Assembly: GCA_964348455.1 (NCBI GenBank)
Contig: CAYGCQ010000001.1
Span: forward strand, 1 to 64,000
DNA: 64,000 nucleotides
Reading direction: 5' to 3'
Source: UBA10133 sp964348455
GTDB lineage: Bacteria; Patescibacteriota; Microgenomatia; UBA1400; MFAQ01
Shown here piece after piece: positions 6,552 to 15,989 of this stretch; positions within the stretch are counted from its first letter, which is position 1; every line of letters starts with the position of its first letter. Below the pieces are notes generated by a model, which was given only the letters and a program-made list of their open reading frames with translations, searched no databases and was not told where the DNA came from. A program made the translations under genes and the position numbers.

Positions 6552-9191
6552 ATGTTTTCATTTTTAGACTCAATTCTTAACCCCAACAAAATCGAAGTTG
6601 AAAAACTTAAGAAAATTGTTGCCTCAATAAACTCACTTGAAAACTGGGCCAAAGATCTGAAAGATGATGAGTTCAAGCCGGAGATGTCTCAGATAAGAGA
6701 AGAGCTTAAGGGTGAAAAAACATTAGACGATGTACTTCCTCAAGTATTTGCCCTTACTCGTGAAGCCGCATCCCGTACTTTGGGCATGAGACCCTACGAT
6801 GTCCAGCTCATGGCGGGCACTGTTTTTCACCAGGGAAAGATTGCCGAACAAAAAACTGGTGAAGGAAAGACGTTATCTGCTGTACCTGCGATGGTACTAA
6901 ACGCCATCACTGGTGAGGGTGCTCACTTAGTTACTGTAAATGATTATCTGGCTCGTCGTGATGCCGGTTGGATGGGGCCTGTTTATCATTTTCTGGGACT
7001 CACCGTTGGTTGTATTTTTTCCGGTCAGGGAGATCTGCCTGCAGTTATTTATGATCCGGAATATACAGATTCTTCTCACTCTGATGCTCGTTTGCAGCAC
7101 ATGAGGCCAGCCACCCGTCCGGAAGCTTATCTCTGTGATATCACTTACGGCACCAACAACGAATTTGGCTTTGACTATCTCCGTGACAACATGGCCAAGT
7201 CTCCGGAACAACTTTCACAAAGACCTCACCACTTTGCTATCGTCGACGAAGTTGACTCAATCCTTATCGACGAAGCCAGAACTCCGCTTATTATCTCCTC
7301 ACCTGATTCCGAAGCTACCGATCAGTACTTTCGCTTTTCGGAACTAATAAATACTTTGAGTGGGGACACTGATTTTGAAGTAGATGAAAAGCAGCGAACT
7401 GCTAATCTTTCGGATCATGGTTTGAGGAAGTTGGAAAAAATGTTAAAGGTCGAAAATCTCTATCAGCAGGATTATCAGACACTACACCACCTGGAACAAG
7501 CTCTCAAAGCCAAGACTCTTTTTATCAAAGATAGAGACTACGTTGTCAAAGATGACCAGGTTGTTATAGTAGACGATCATACTGGTCGTCTTATGTTTGG
7601 TAGGCGATACTCTGATGGACTTCATCAAGCTATTGAGGCAAAAGAAGGTGTCAAAATTCAGCAAGAAAGTCGCACTCTCGCCACTATCTCGCTTCAGAAC
7701 TACTTCCGTCTATACAAAAAGCTCTCAGGTATGACAGGTACCGCTTCTACCGAGGCTGAGGAGTTTAAAAAAATCTACAATTTAGATGTAATCATTATTC
7801 CTACAAACAGGCCAAATGTTCGTCAAGACTTCACGGATATTGTCTACAAGACCCAAGGAGCCAAGTACACCGCTTTGGTAGCCGAGGTTGCCGAACTACA
7901 CGCCAAAGGCCAACCCATCCTTATTGGTACCAAGTCAATTGAACAGAATGACATTGTTGGTCAATATCTCAAGAAAAAAAGAATACCCCATCAGGTTTTG
8001 AACGCCAAAAACCACGAAAATGAAGCCATGATTATTTCTGAAGCCGGTCGACTGGGTGCTGTCACAGTGGCAACCAACATTGCTGGTCGAGGTGTCGACA
8101 TAGTTCTTGGGGGAGAGACTAAAGGCAGAGATCTCAAAGAGTGGAAAGCTGAAGCTGATAAGGTTCGTGAGTCCGGCGGTCTTCACATCATTGGTGCTGT
8201 TAGACATGAATCGAGACGTATCGATAATCAGTTAAGAGGACGTTCCGGTCGACAAGGTGATCCAGGTTCCTCCCGTTTTTACATTTCACTCGAAGACGAT
8301 ATTATGCGTATCTTTGGTGGAGAGCAGGTCAGTAAGCTTATGGACTTCTTGAAAGTCCCTGATGATCAGCCCTTAGAGGCAGGCATGGTGAACAGAGCTA
8401 TCGAAACGGCACAGACCAAGGTCGAATCATTCTATTTTGATCAGCGTAAACACTTAGTAGACTACGACGATGTGATGAATAAACAGCGTAAGATTTTTTA
8501 CGCGCGACGTCACAACATTCTTACAGACGGCCAGGAAGTTGCTAGCGCCCAGGTTGATCAGGGACTTCAAAAGGAAATAGAATATCTTTCAGGTATATAC
8601 GCCGCTTCAGGCATCGACAAAGTCGAGGCAGATGAAATTGTTAAAAGTTTTCAAAGTGTACTCCCTCTGGACCCTCGCTCCGCTGATTCACTAGAAAAAA
8701 ATCTGATTGGCAAAACTGGGGAAGAAGTTCTGGAAATGCTGGAAAAAGTTATATCACAGGCCAGAGAAGCTCAAAAATCTCATTTTGGCAAAGATGTAAT
8801 ACCTCAAGTTGAGAGATACATTCTACTGGAAACTTACGATGAACTTTGGATGAATCACTTGGATGCTATAGACAATCTCAGAGACGGAATTGGACTCAGA
8901 GGCTATGCTCAGAAAGATCCATTGGTCGAGTACAAGCAAGAATCATTTTCTATGTTTGAAAGTTTATTAAACAGAATTGACTCCACAGTCGCACATAGAA
9001 TTTTTAGAGTTCAGATCAACGCCCCGGAGACTCCGAAGCCTAGGCGCACGATTGAAACCTCATCTGAAAATCCAATTAAATCTATCGGTTCGACGACTAT
9101 TGTCAAAGATCGTAAGATCGGCCGAAATGATCCCTGCTGGTGCGGCAGTGGCAAGAAATTCAAAGCCTGTCACTATCCGAAACTTGGATAA
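6552..9191 (+). CDS. secA: Preprotein translocase ATPase SecA
   Basis: An 879-residue SecA that drives post-translational export through SecYEG. Walker A lies in EQKTGEGKTLSAV (near residue 100) and the DEAD-type box in IVDEVDSILIDEARTPL. The second nucleotide-binding fold has TNIAGRGVDI and GRSGRQGDPGSS. The helical scaffold and wing domains follow. The C-terminal SEC-C zinc motif is present (NDPCWCGSGKKFKACHY, residues about 857-873), so the protein is full length. It presumably serves the many signal-peptide proteins in this window. An unknown gene starts 2 bp after its stop, suggesting one transcript. Confidence 0.98.
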   Translation: MFSFLDSILNPNKIEVEKLKKIVASINSLENWAKDLKDDEFKPEMSQIREELKGEKTLDDVLPQVFALTREAASRTLGMRPYDVQLMAGTVFHQGKIAEQKTGEGKTLSAVPAMVLNAITGEGAHLVTVNDYLARRDAGWMGPVYHFLGLTVGCIFSGQGDLPAVIYDPEYTDSSHSDARLQHMRPATRPEAYLCDITYGTNNEFGFDYLRDNMAKSPEQLSQRPHHFAIVDEVDSILIDEARTPLIISSPDSEATDQYFRFSELINTLSGDTDFEVDEKQRTANLSDHGLRKLEKMLKVENLYQQDYQTLHHLEQALKAKTLFIKDRDYVVKDDQVVIVDDHTGRLMFGRRYSDGLHQAIEAKEGVKIQQESRTLATISLQNYFRLYKKLSGMTGTASTEAEEFKKIYNLDVIIIPTNRPNVRQDFTDIVYKTQGAKYTALVAEVAELHAKGQPILIGTKSIEQNDIVGQYLKKKRIPHQVLNAKNHENEAMIISEAGRLGAVTVATNIAGRGVDIVLGGETKGRDLKEWKAEADKVRESGGLHIIGAVRHESRRIDNQLRGRSGRQGDPGSSRFYISLEDDIMRIFGGEQVSKLMDFLKVPDDQPLEAGMVNRAIETAQTKVESFYFDQRKHLVDYDDVMNKQRKIFYARRHNILTDGQEVASAQVDQGLQKEIEYLSGIYAASGIDKVEADEIVKSFQSVLPLDPRSADSLEKNLIGKTGEEVLEMLEKVISQAREAQKSHFGKDVIPQVERYILLETYDELWMNHLDAIDNLRDGIGLRGYAQKDPLVEYKQESFSMFESLLNRIDSTVAHRIFRVQINAPETPKPRRTIETSSENPIKSIGSTTIVKDRKIGRNDPCWCGSGKKFKACHYPKLG

Positions 9192-9192
9192 T

Positions 9193-10749
9193 ATGACCAC
9201 TTTAGAAAATCAAAAAGAAACAAGGCAGCCCGATAGCACTCTAGTGTCAATGCCTGATGATAAAATTTTGAAACTAGATACCTTGTTACAGCCAACTCAG
9301 TTTGAAGCGTTTATTGATGATTATGAAAATGCAAAACAGATTGCTAAAGAATTAATATCTAAGGCTAGTGTTGTGAGTAAAAAAGAGCTCGAGAGAAAAG
9401 TAATAGATGTTTTAAAAGAAATCGCCCCGGAGGACAGTGCCATTTGGAAAGAAATTGACCTATCTTATGACCAGGGTAGGCTAGCAGAAGATTTCCCAAG
9501 TTGTACAGGCTTCATTGATTTTGTTAAATCAGCGGTTGAAGAGGTGGGGGGAAGGGTTTTAGAAGATAAGATTGATAAATATCAGGAGGAAGACTTCCTA
9601 AATTTACTTGATGAGGGTGTTTCCTGGGATGAGCTAACTCAAATTCTTAAACTTAGAGAAATTAAAAACAGAGACATCTTCGTTGAATATCAAAACAGTT
9701 TTAACGATCAAGGAAGTATTTCTAAAACTTTGCCCAGAGATCTCGAATCTTTCCAAAGAAAACTTCGTCAAACTAGAGACGATTTTTCTGACCCTCCAAC
9801 AGTACTTGAACTCAAAGAAATTAAGAGAATTCAGGAAAATATACTTTATTTGGAAACAATGGGACTTTTTAGCGATTCAAGACTTCATATTTGTTTGAGG
9901 ATTAATGCCATATTCAAGCGTCGCCATAAGGAAGTCGATGAGGCTGTTAGTCAAAATTTTGAAAAACAAAGACAGATAAATGGTCAAAAGACCGATATGT
10001 CCTATGAGGACATGATGAATATTGTCCACCGCCATCCAGAGGAGGTCGGTGAGTTTTTACCCTTGCTAGAAGAAATGGGGGAGTATGGCGCTGTATTAAC
10101 TTTGATAAAAAAGAAGCCTGACTTAGCTATGCAGATGTCCCGTCTCTTTGTAGATAAAGATAGCGATTTGAACGAAGAAGCACGCAGATACCTGCTCAAA
10201 ATTTATTCCGACCATTCAGGCTTATCAGAGCTCGGTAATACAGCTGACGACATTCCACTGGAGGTCGACAATATTCAAGCAAGAATTTCCCGGTCAAACA
10301 ATCCCGAAGTCATCAAAAACTATCTGCTCGAGAATCAAGAGATGGTGCAAAAACTTACAGACCTTCTTCCATCGGATCAGAAAGTCAATGAAGTCGGTAG
10401 GGGAATCGAGGGACATGCAATGGTTATTTTAGACAAGAGCGATGATCGATACCTATTGGTCAAAATTATTCCTACGCCACAATCAGAGACTGTTGTGGAT
10501 GTGACTTCAGGCAGAGAAGATAGTCATATCGACTTTGAGTCGTACTATCTATACCTCTTCAAGAATGGAACCATTCAATCGGACCAGTCGCCTCGTTATT
10601 TTGATAAAGGTTATCTACTTCGCGAGACTTCTCAAATCCGCGAAGAAGATCTAATTGAGGCTATTTTTAAAAGGCTGAAAGGTGAAGTCTCGGACGATTA
10701 CGACATGTGTGATGTCTGTGGCTTTACAGACTACGCCTTGTCTCAATAA
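9193..10749 (+). CDS. Unrecognised 518-aa cytoplasmic protein after secA
   Basis: I do not recognise this protein. It has no signal peptide or membrane helix. It is highly charged and probably helical throughout, with a more globular C-terminal 110 residues containing GRGIEGHAMVILDKSDDRYLL. It ends with a Cys-Asp-Val-Cys-Gly pair, a possible half zinc-binding site. I chose the ATG at 9193, two bases after the secA stop; an upstream in-frame start would bury 72 residues in secA. Placement suggests co-expression with secA, but a role in export is only a guess. Confidence 0.75.
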   Translation: MTTLENQKETRQPDSTLVSMPDDKILKLDTLLQPTQFEAFIDDYENAKQIAKELISKASVVSKKELERKVIDVLKEIAPEDSAIWKEIDLSYDQGRLAEDFPSCTGFIDFVKSAVEEVGGRVLEDKIDKYQEEDFLNLLDEGVSWDELTQILKLREIKNRDIFVEYQNSFNDQGSISKTLPRDLESFQRKLRQTRDDFSDPPTVLELKEIKRIQENILYLETMGLFSDSRLHICLRINAIFKRRHKEVDEAVSQNFEKQRQINGQKTDMSYEDMMNIVHRHPEEVGEFLPLLEEMGEYGAVLTLIKKKPDLAMQMSRLFVDKDSDLNEEARRYLLKIYSDHSGLSELGNTADDIPLEVDNIQARISRSNNPEVIKNYLLENQEMVQKLTDLLPSDQKVNEVGRGIEGHAMVILDKSDDRYLLVKIIPTPQSETVVDVTSGREDSHIDFESYYLYLFKNGTIQSDQSPRYFDKGYLLRETSQIREEDLIEAIFKRLKGEVSDDYDMCDVCGFTDYALSQ

Positions 10750-10800
10750 ATAAAGTTCAAAGCCAGTCAGCAAAAGTCTTCATGAAAAAGATGAGAAAAT

Positions 10801-13701
10801 CTACCTATTTATCGGCATTACTTTATGCAGGAAACTGTAGATTTTTAAAGCAAGGTGGATAATAAGAGCTACCAATACGCCACGATAAAGCCCTCCGGCT
10901 TCAGAAGCTCCTGCCAAGAAAAGTACCGTAAAAGCAAATGCGTAAAATAACGGGGACATCTTTAACAAGAAAGACTCCAGTGATCGAATAGTATTATTTA
11001 TTTTAGAATGAACTCTTGGATCCATGGGGAGAGACATTCTTGCTACTTTTCTTTCCGGCTCGGTTACTCTCAATTCTAAGCCTGGGGTATAGACATTGGA
11101 GTATATCGAATCTTCAGCAACGGTAATAATTTTTGATGGGAACATATAACTCAGAGCATCTACTTTTATTCTGTAGTTATCCGGCTCTGGTTTTACGAAA
11201 TATCTCCCGGCCATATCAGTAAAATCAGTTGCCAAGTTTCCGGATGGAGAATACAAAACAACATAGGCACCTGAAATAGGTCTGTGGTTGGTAGAATCAA
11301 AAACGACACCATCAGTTCTTGGTTGAATAAACATATCTCCTGCGAATAGAGTGAGAGCATTGCTTGCAAATCTCTTACCCCACTTTCCCATACCTTTAAA
11401 TATTTGGAATGGAAGACTAGCTAAGTTTTTGCCCATTTCTAGGTAAAGAGACAAAAGGGTTTTCATTACAACAAATCCTGACGTCGTAAGCCCAAAAGCA
11501 GAGTAAGCCAGTAGGGAAATACCGGTAGCTTTGACGCCGACTGCTGAAATCTGCTCGGCTCTATTTATCATTCCCGGTAGTGGGTTAGCAGCCAATAGTG
11601 TTGCTTTATCAATCGGTAAACGCAAATAAATAGTTTGATTGTTTTTAACTTCAATTGATGGAAAGGTAAAAGAGGTTACCCCTGTCCAAATGGTGATTGT
11701 ATAATTTCCATCGGCCAGGTTTAAAGAAAGCTGGCCAGACTCGTTGGTTATTACTCCAAAAATATAACTGGACAGGTTGCTGATTTGCTCGATCAAATTA
11801 GCTCCAGTGATTATGGAGGTTGTATCCACAGCAACTTCGGTAATTATCTCGGAAGGACCGGTGGTATTTACTTGAGTTGACGTCGGTGCGTTGGTTTCTT
11901 CAGTGGTTATACCCACTCCACTTATTGGATTACCGTTAATATCGACGATTACAAAAACCGACCCTGAGGTAGATCCGGATGTTTCAATGGCAGAGGGGAC
12001 AGTTGTAACCACAGGAACTTCTTCGTCTTGCCAAGGCGAAGGTGTTACTGAATCTGTTCCCGTTGGGGTCGGCGTTATATCGGAGCTAGATGAAGCAATA
12101 TTTCCTGAAACGAATTTACTGTTTGACCAGGGTCCAGGTACACAGTCGTTCATAGCTCTTACTCGAAAGTAGTACTGAGTCAGTGGATCCAAGCTATTGA
12201 TAGTGTAAGAAATGCCTGTGTTTGAGTAATTTATATTACGTATAGCGCTAAAAACTTCTTGGTTTTCCAAGTATCCATAGGAAACATAGTATCCGGTTGA
12301 ATTTGCATTTACTGGAGTAAAATTTAGTGTTACGCTCGTACCTGCTCTGGAAACCTCATAAAGATCTGGAGCTGAAGTTGGAGCGGTTGTGGTGCAGCTC
12401 ACGGGTGGTGTTGCTAAATCAGCTGTTGTGGTGCTGGGAGGTAATATCGGATCTGACGTTGTAAGAATTGCTGTCGGTGTTGTTGAAACTGTAAAGGTGT
12501 AGTTGGCCAGTGTTCCTCCGCTATTTGTGTTTGTTTTACTGTCAGTAGCTCGAACGTGTATCGTGTGCGATCCGATGCTAAGTGCGCTTGCAACAGAGCA
12601 AGAATAAGTCTCAGAAAGTTCGTCGAAAGCCCCATCGTCTGCAATACAAGCAGCATAAGGGTCGGAGTCAACAGAATACTCAACTGCAGTCAGTGTTGAA
12701 GTCGCGTCCGTTGCTGTGCCATTAAAAGTTGGTGTTGTGTCTGTCGTGGTATTCCCTGGGAGTGCAGTAATACTCACAGAAGGATCCACCGCGTCAAAGG
12801 TAAGCTTCAAAACTCTTGTGTTATCCCCTATAAAAAGTGTTCCTGGATTCTGAAAACCCATACCATTAAAGTAAGAATATGTCGGAACATTTGAGTTTAT
12901 ATCAGCAGACGTGATTTCTTGTTGATAAGTTCCGCTTGCATTAAAAAACTGAATTCGATTATTCCCTGAGTCAGCAACGATAATATTACCGATACTGTCA
13001 ACAGCAAAAGCTTCCGGGTAGTTCCATGCTCCGCCATTACCGGTCACTGTCATTATAAAGTTTCCGGAAGAGTCAAACTTTTGGACGCGATTATTTCCAG
13101 AATCAAGAACATAGACATTGTCACTTCCATCTACAGCTACCGACTCAGGGTTGCTAAAAGCCCCCCCATTTCCACTAATTGGAGTTAGTTGTGTATACGA
13201 AGAGTTAAATTTAAATATGGTAGTAATTCCATAATCGGCGATGTAAACATTGCCACTACTATCAATCGCGACTCCATATGGATATACGAATAAGTTTCCA
13301 CCCATGTCTGTCGAAGAAATGTCGATAGGGGTTCCTCCGTTGGTGTATTTCTTTACCCCAGGTGATACACCGAGAGAAGCCCCTTGAGAGTCCAGTACTA
13401 CCAGGTTTCCGTCAGGATCAATATCCACACCTAATGTCCCACCTGGTCCAAAACTGGTAATGAAACTTCCTCCGGAATCATATTTCGCGACACCATCTCC
13501 ACCTCCGGTATATCCACTAACATAGACATTTCCACTTCCATCTACAGCGATCTGACCTGGATAGTTCATCCCGGTTTTAAATACCGAATATGTAAGAGGC
13601 GCTCCACCACCACCCCAAGCATTTGCAGTTTGAAATGTAATCCCAAAAACAACAATTAATAAAAAGACTCCCAAAAAAATATATTTCCAAAAAGAGCTCA
13701 C
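10801..13701 (-). CDS. NHL-repeat / Fn3 / carboxypeptidase-regulatory-like surface protein
   Basis: A large exported protein of about 966 residues. After a signal peptide, residues about 30-310 carry NHL-type propeller repeats (repeated VAVDGSDNVYVLDSGNNRVQKF-like units). An Ig-like stretch (VSITALPGNTTTDTTPTFNGT) and a fibronectin III-like domain follow (residues about 440-535). Next are a Ser/Thr/Pro linker, two carboxypeptidase-regulatory-like beta domains (about 590-700 and 800-880) and hydrophobic C-terminal segments. It probably sits on the outer membrane face and binds protein or carbohydrate. I prefer the GTG at 13701, since TAAACT ends five bases before it; a TTG at 13716 would add five residues. 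Confidence 0.8.
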   Translation of the reverse strand: MSSFWKYIFLGVFLLIVVFGITFQTANAWGGGGAPLTYSVFKTGMNYPGQIAVDGSGNVYVSGYTGGGDGVAKYDSGGSFITSFGPGGTLGVDIDPDGNLVVLDSQGASLGVSPGVKKYTNGGTPIDISSTDMGGNLFVYPYGVAIDSSGNVYIADYGITTIFKFNSSYTQLTPISGNGGAFSNPESVAVDGSDNVYVLDSGNNRVQKFDSSGNFIMTVTGNGGAWNYPEAFAVDSIGNIIVADSGNNRIQFFNASGTYQQEITSADINSNVPTYSYFNGMGFQNPGTLFIGDNTRVLKLTFDAVDPSVSITALPGNTTTDTTPTFNGTATDATSTLTAVEYSVDSDPYAACIADDGAFDELSETYSCSVASALSIGSHTIHVRATDSKTNTNSGGTLANYTFTVSTTPTAILTTSDPILPPSTTTADLATPPVSCTTTAPTSAPDLYEVSRAGTSVTLNFTPVNANSTGYYVSYGYLENQEVFSAIRNINYSNTGISYTINSLDPLTQYYFRVRAMNDCVPGPWSNSKFVSGNIASSSSDITPTPTGTDSVTPSPWQDEEVPVVTTVPSAIETSGSTSGSVFVIVDINGNPISGVGITTEETNAPTSTQVNTTGPSEIITEVAVDTTSIITGANLIEQISNLSSYIFGVITNESGQLSLNLADGNYTITIWTGVTSFTFPSIEVKNNQTIYLRLPIDKATLLAANPLPGMINRAEQISAVGVKATGISLLAYSAFGLTTSGFVVMKTLLSLYLEMGKNLASLPFQIFKGMGKWGKRFASNALTLFAGDMFIQPRTDGVVFDSTNHRPISGAYVVLYSPSGNLATDFTDMAGRYFVKPEPDNYRIKVDALSYMFPSKIITVAEDSIYSNVYTPGLELRVTEPERKVARMSLPMDPRVHSKINNTIRSLESFLLKMSPLFYAFAFTVLFLAGASEAGGLYRGVLVALIIHLALKIYSFLHKVMPINR

Positions 13702-13706
13702 ATTTA

Positions 13707-13737
13707 AGTTTAGCAATGCAGTAAGCTCTTGTATACT
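13707..13737. promoter_or_regulatory. Divergent -10 elements between the NHL protein and a small anchor protein
   Basis: On the minus strand TAAACT (13712-13707) ends five bases before the GTG at 13701. On the plus strand TATACT (13732-13737) ends six bases before the ATG at 13744. Both messages would be leaderless. Confidence 0.5.
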
Positions 13738-13743
13738 ATTTTT

Positions 13744-14016
13744 ATGAGAAAAATAACTTGGCTAATTTTGCTATTTATAGTTATTACTTGGCTAGCAATA
13801 TCAACTTACTGGACCGGTAACGAAAGAATTGAAAAAATTACCCCAGAAACAAATAATATCATTACTCCTTCACTAGTAATTCCGCCTCAGCTCGACTCTT
13901 CTGAATCTAGTGTTATTGAAGAATCCAAGACAAAAGTTCTTGGTATCGAAGATTCATCTCCTTCGGCTATTATCTCTTCATCGGAATCGAGTATAAGTTC
14001 CGGGTTAAAGTATTAA
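13744..14016 (+). CDS. Small membrane-anchored protein, 90 aa
   Basis: No family recognised. Residues 4-22 form one hydrophobic helix with an N-terminal Arg-Lys pair, followed by a Thr/Ser/Glu-rich, probably disordered extracytoplasmic tail. The ATG at 13744 is preferred over one five codons upstream because TATACT ends exactly six bases before it. It diverges from the NHL protein and precedes the membrane protease gene by 52 bp. Confidence 0.6.
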   Translation: MRKITWLILLFIVITWLAISTYWTGNERIEKITPETNNIITPSLVIPPQLDSSESSVIEESKTKVLGIEDSSPSAIISSSESSISSGLKY

Positions 14017-14056
14017 TCTATTTTGTAAAATATTTTCGAAAAGGACAAAATCGAAG

Positions 14057-14062
14057 TATACT
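14057..14062 (+). promoter_or_regulatory. -10 hexamer of the trypsin-like protease gene
   Basis: TATACT ends six bases before the GTG start at 14069, supporting that non-ATG start and a leaderless message. Confidence 0.5.
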
Positions 14063-14068
14063 AAAGTT

Positions 14069-15967
14069 GTGAATCCAAAGAGTGGTCTAATCGGTTTATT
14101 TATTCTGACCTTTTTTCTATCCGGTATCGGTATGGCAATTTTAGTCGATGACGACAAAAAAGATCTCTCCAGTCGCGCTGCATTGGGAACCATTAGTAAC
14201 CTTAGACCTGCACTTCCGGAAGAGAGGTCTCTTCAGACCGAAAATGTTGTCGAGGTTCAATATGGCATCGACCGATTTCTCAGCATAGAATACAACGCTT
14301 ACCAGTGGATCCCACCCAGAAAAACAACGCCGGTTTTTTATCACCGCAGTTCACCGGCTACAGTTAGATTAACCTACGGAGAAATTTCCTTTTCAAAATT
14401 ACAAGAAGTTATCGGCACAGATTTTACCTCTCTTAAATATACTGAAGATATTGCTCCGGGGATAGAAGGATGGTCTGTAACAAGTTATTCTGGCTCGTTT
14501 TTTGGTACTCCAAAAGTGATAGACGTTTGGACTGGTCCGTCTCAAGTGACGCTTATTGCTGTAATGTCCGGTTTATCCTCCAGACCAGATGTTTTCGAGC
14601 TGGCAAAAACAATCTCTATCGAGTCAGGATCTCAGGTGAAAGGTATCAATACTCCGGACGATACAGCCAGACTAGCCGCACTCGTCCGCCCTTCAGTCGT
14701 TATGATTGTCAATAACTACTGTGCTACGGTCAAGTCCAATGAAAAAAGTTATCCTTATTGCCTTGCTCAAGGTGGAAGTGGCTTCTTTGTTAACGAGAAG
14801 GGTTACATAGCCACAAATGGACATGTCGTGTCCAATATCCCAGAAACTTCTCTTTTTTATGCCGTCGAGAGCGGAGCTTTGGATGCATTTTTGATCGACT
14901 ACTTTCAAGATTATTTATCACTTCAAGCCGGAGCACCGATAGATCGTTCTTTGGTTCAGCAAAAAGTAACCGACTTGCACAAAAATAAAGAATCTATATA
15001 TCAGATGGCTGCACTTGTTCAAGATTTATTTGCAAAAAAACTTCTGAAAATAGAAAACTCCGAAAGCCATTATTTTGTGCAGCTGGGAAACACGCCAATT
15101 CAAATATCCAAGTCTGGAGTCAATGTTGGGAAAGATGTCGTTGCTGCTTCTCTCATCGCTTCAGATTATGCAGCTCCAGACCCAACCAAAGGCTTTACCA
15201 CTTCCGATGTTGCAATTTTAAAAATCGAAGGCAAAAACTACCCGGCACTTCCTCTGGGTAGTCTTGAAGACATTTCTGTTGGGTCTGATGTGTTGCTTGT
15301 TGGTTTTCCTGGTGTGGTCATGGGCAGTAACAGTCTTCTTTTGGACACGTCTGCAAACGCAGAACCAACTTTTACCAAAGGAGTCGTCAGTAGCTTTAAG
15401 CAAGCCAAGGGAAACAAGAAGAACCTAATTCAAACTGATGCTTCAATCAATCATGGAAACAGTGGCGGACCAGCCCTCTCCTCTAGTGGCAAAGTAATCG
15501 GAATCGCCACCTACGGACTTGTTCCGGATCAGGGTGGCGGTAACTACAATTTTTTGAGAGACATTGCCGACCTGAAAGACCTAATGGTTAAGAATAAAAT
15601 TTTTGAGGAAAATAGTTCTACCTATACATCCTGGAAAGATGGCTTAAACAACTACTGGGTTTCATATTTTAAATACGCAATAGACGATTTTGAAAAGGTT
15701 ACCGGTCTTTACCCTGCCCACCAGACGGTCGGTAAGTATATGATTGAAGCTAATGCAAAAATTGGTTCAATCGAAGACAAAACTCCCAAGCTGTCTCGAG
15801 TCCAAAGAAAGTTGTATATAAACCTTTCAGGGGGGGCTATGACTTTCTCTATACTAATGATTATCGTGCTTTCAATTTCCGGATATATTGACTCCAAGAG
15901 AAGGCGGGTACCTGTGGTTTTACCACCCAGGGATCCTATGCCTCCACGGCCCATACAAACTTTTTAA
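14069..15967 (+). CDS. Membrane-anchored trypsin-like serine protease (S1C/HtrA-like, no PDZ)
   Basis: A 632-residue protein with helices at both ends (about 6-25 and 590-610). The protease domain, residues about 205-495, shows the full triad: His252 (ATNGHVV), Asp370 (TSDVAILKI) and Ser455 (HGNSGGPAL). About 115 residues separate His and Asp, far more than in DegP-type enzymes, because of an insert with an acidic/hydrophobic character (about 255-350). No PDZ domain follows; instead there is an unassigned helical region and a basic Arg/Pro-rich tail. Residues 50-195 form an unrecognised N-terminal domain. It probably works outside the membrane on damaged or surface proteins. The start is GTG. 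Confidence 0.85.
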   Translation: MNPKSGLIGLFILTFFLSGIGMAILVDDDKKDLSSRAALGTISNLRPALPEERSLQTENVVEVQYGIDRFLSIEYNAYQWIPPRKTTPVFYHRSSPATVRLTYGEISFSKLQEVIGTDFTSLKYTEDIAPGIEGWSVTSYSGSFFGTPKVIDVWTGPSQVTLIAVMSGLSSRPDVFELAKTISIESGSQVKGINTPDDTARLAALVRPSVVMIVNNYCATVKSNEKSYPYCLAQGGSGFFVNEKGYIATNGHVVSNIPETSLFYAVESGALDAFLIDYFQDYLSLQAGAPIDRSLVQQKVTDLHKNKESIYQMAALVQDLFAKKLLKIENSESHYFVQLGNTPIQISKSGVNVGKDVVAASLIASDYAAPDPTKGFTTSDVAILKIEGKNYPALPLGSLEDISVGSDVLLVGFPGVVMGSNSLLLDTSANAEPTFTKGVVSSFKQAKGNKKNLIQTDASINHGNSGGPALSSSGKVIGIATYGLVPDQGGGNYNFLRDIADLKDLMVKNKIFEENSSTYTSWKDGLNNYWVSYFKYAIDDFEKVTGLYPAHQTVGKYMIEANAKIGSIEDKTPKLSRVQRKLYINLSGGAMTFSILMIIVLSISGYIDSKRRRVPVVLPPRDPMPPRPIQTF

Positions 15968-15989
15968 TTATTTTTTAAATGAAAACATC

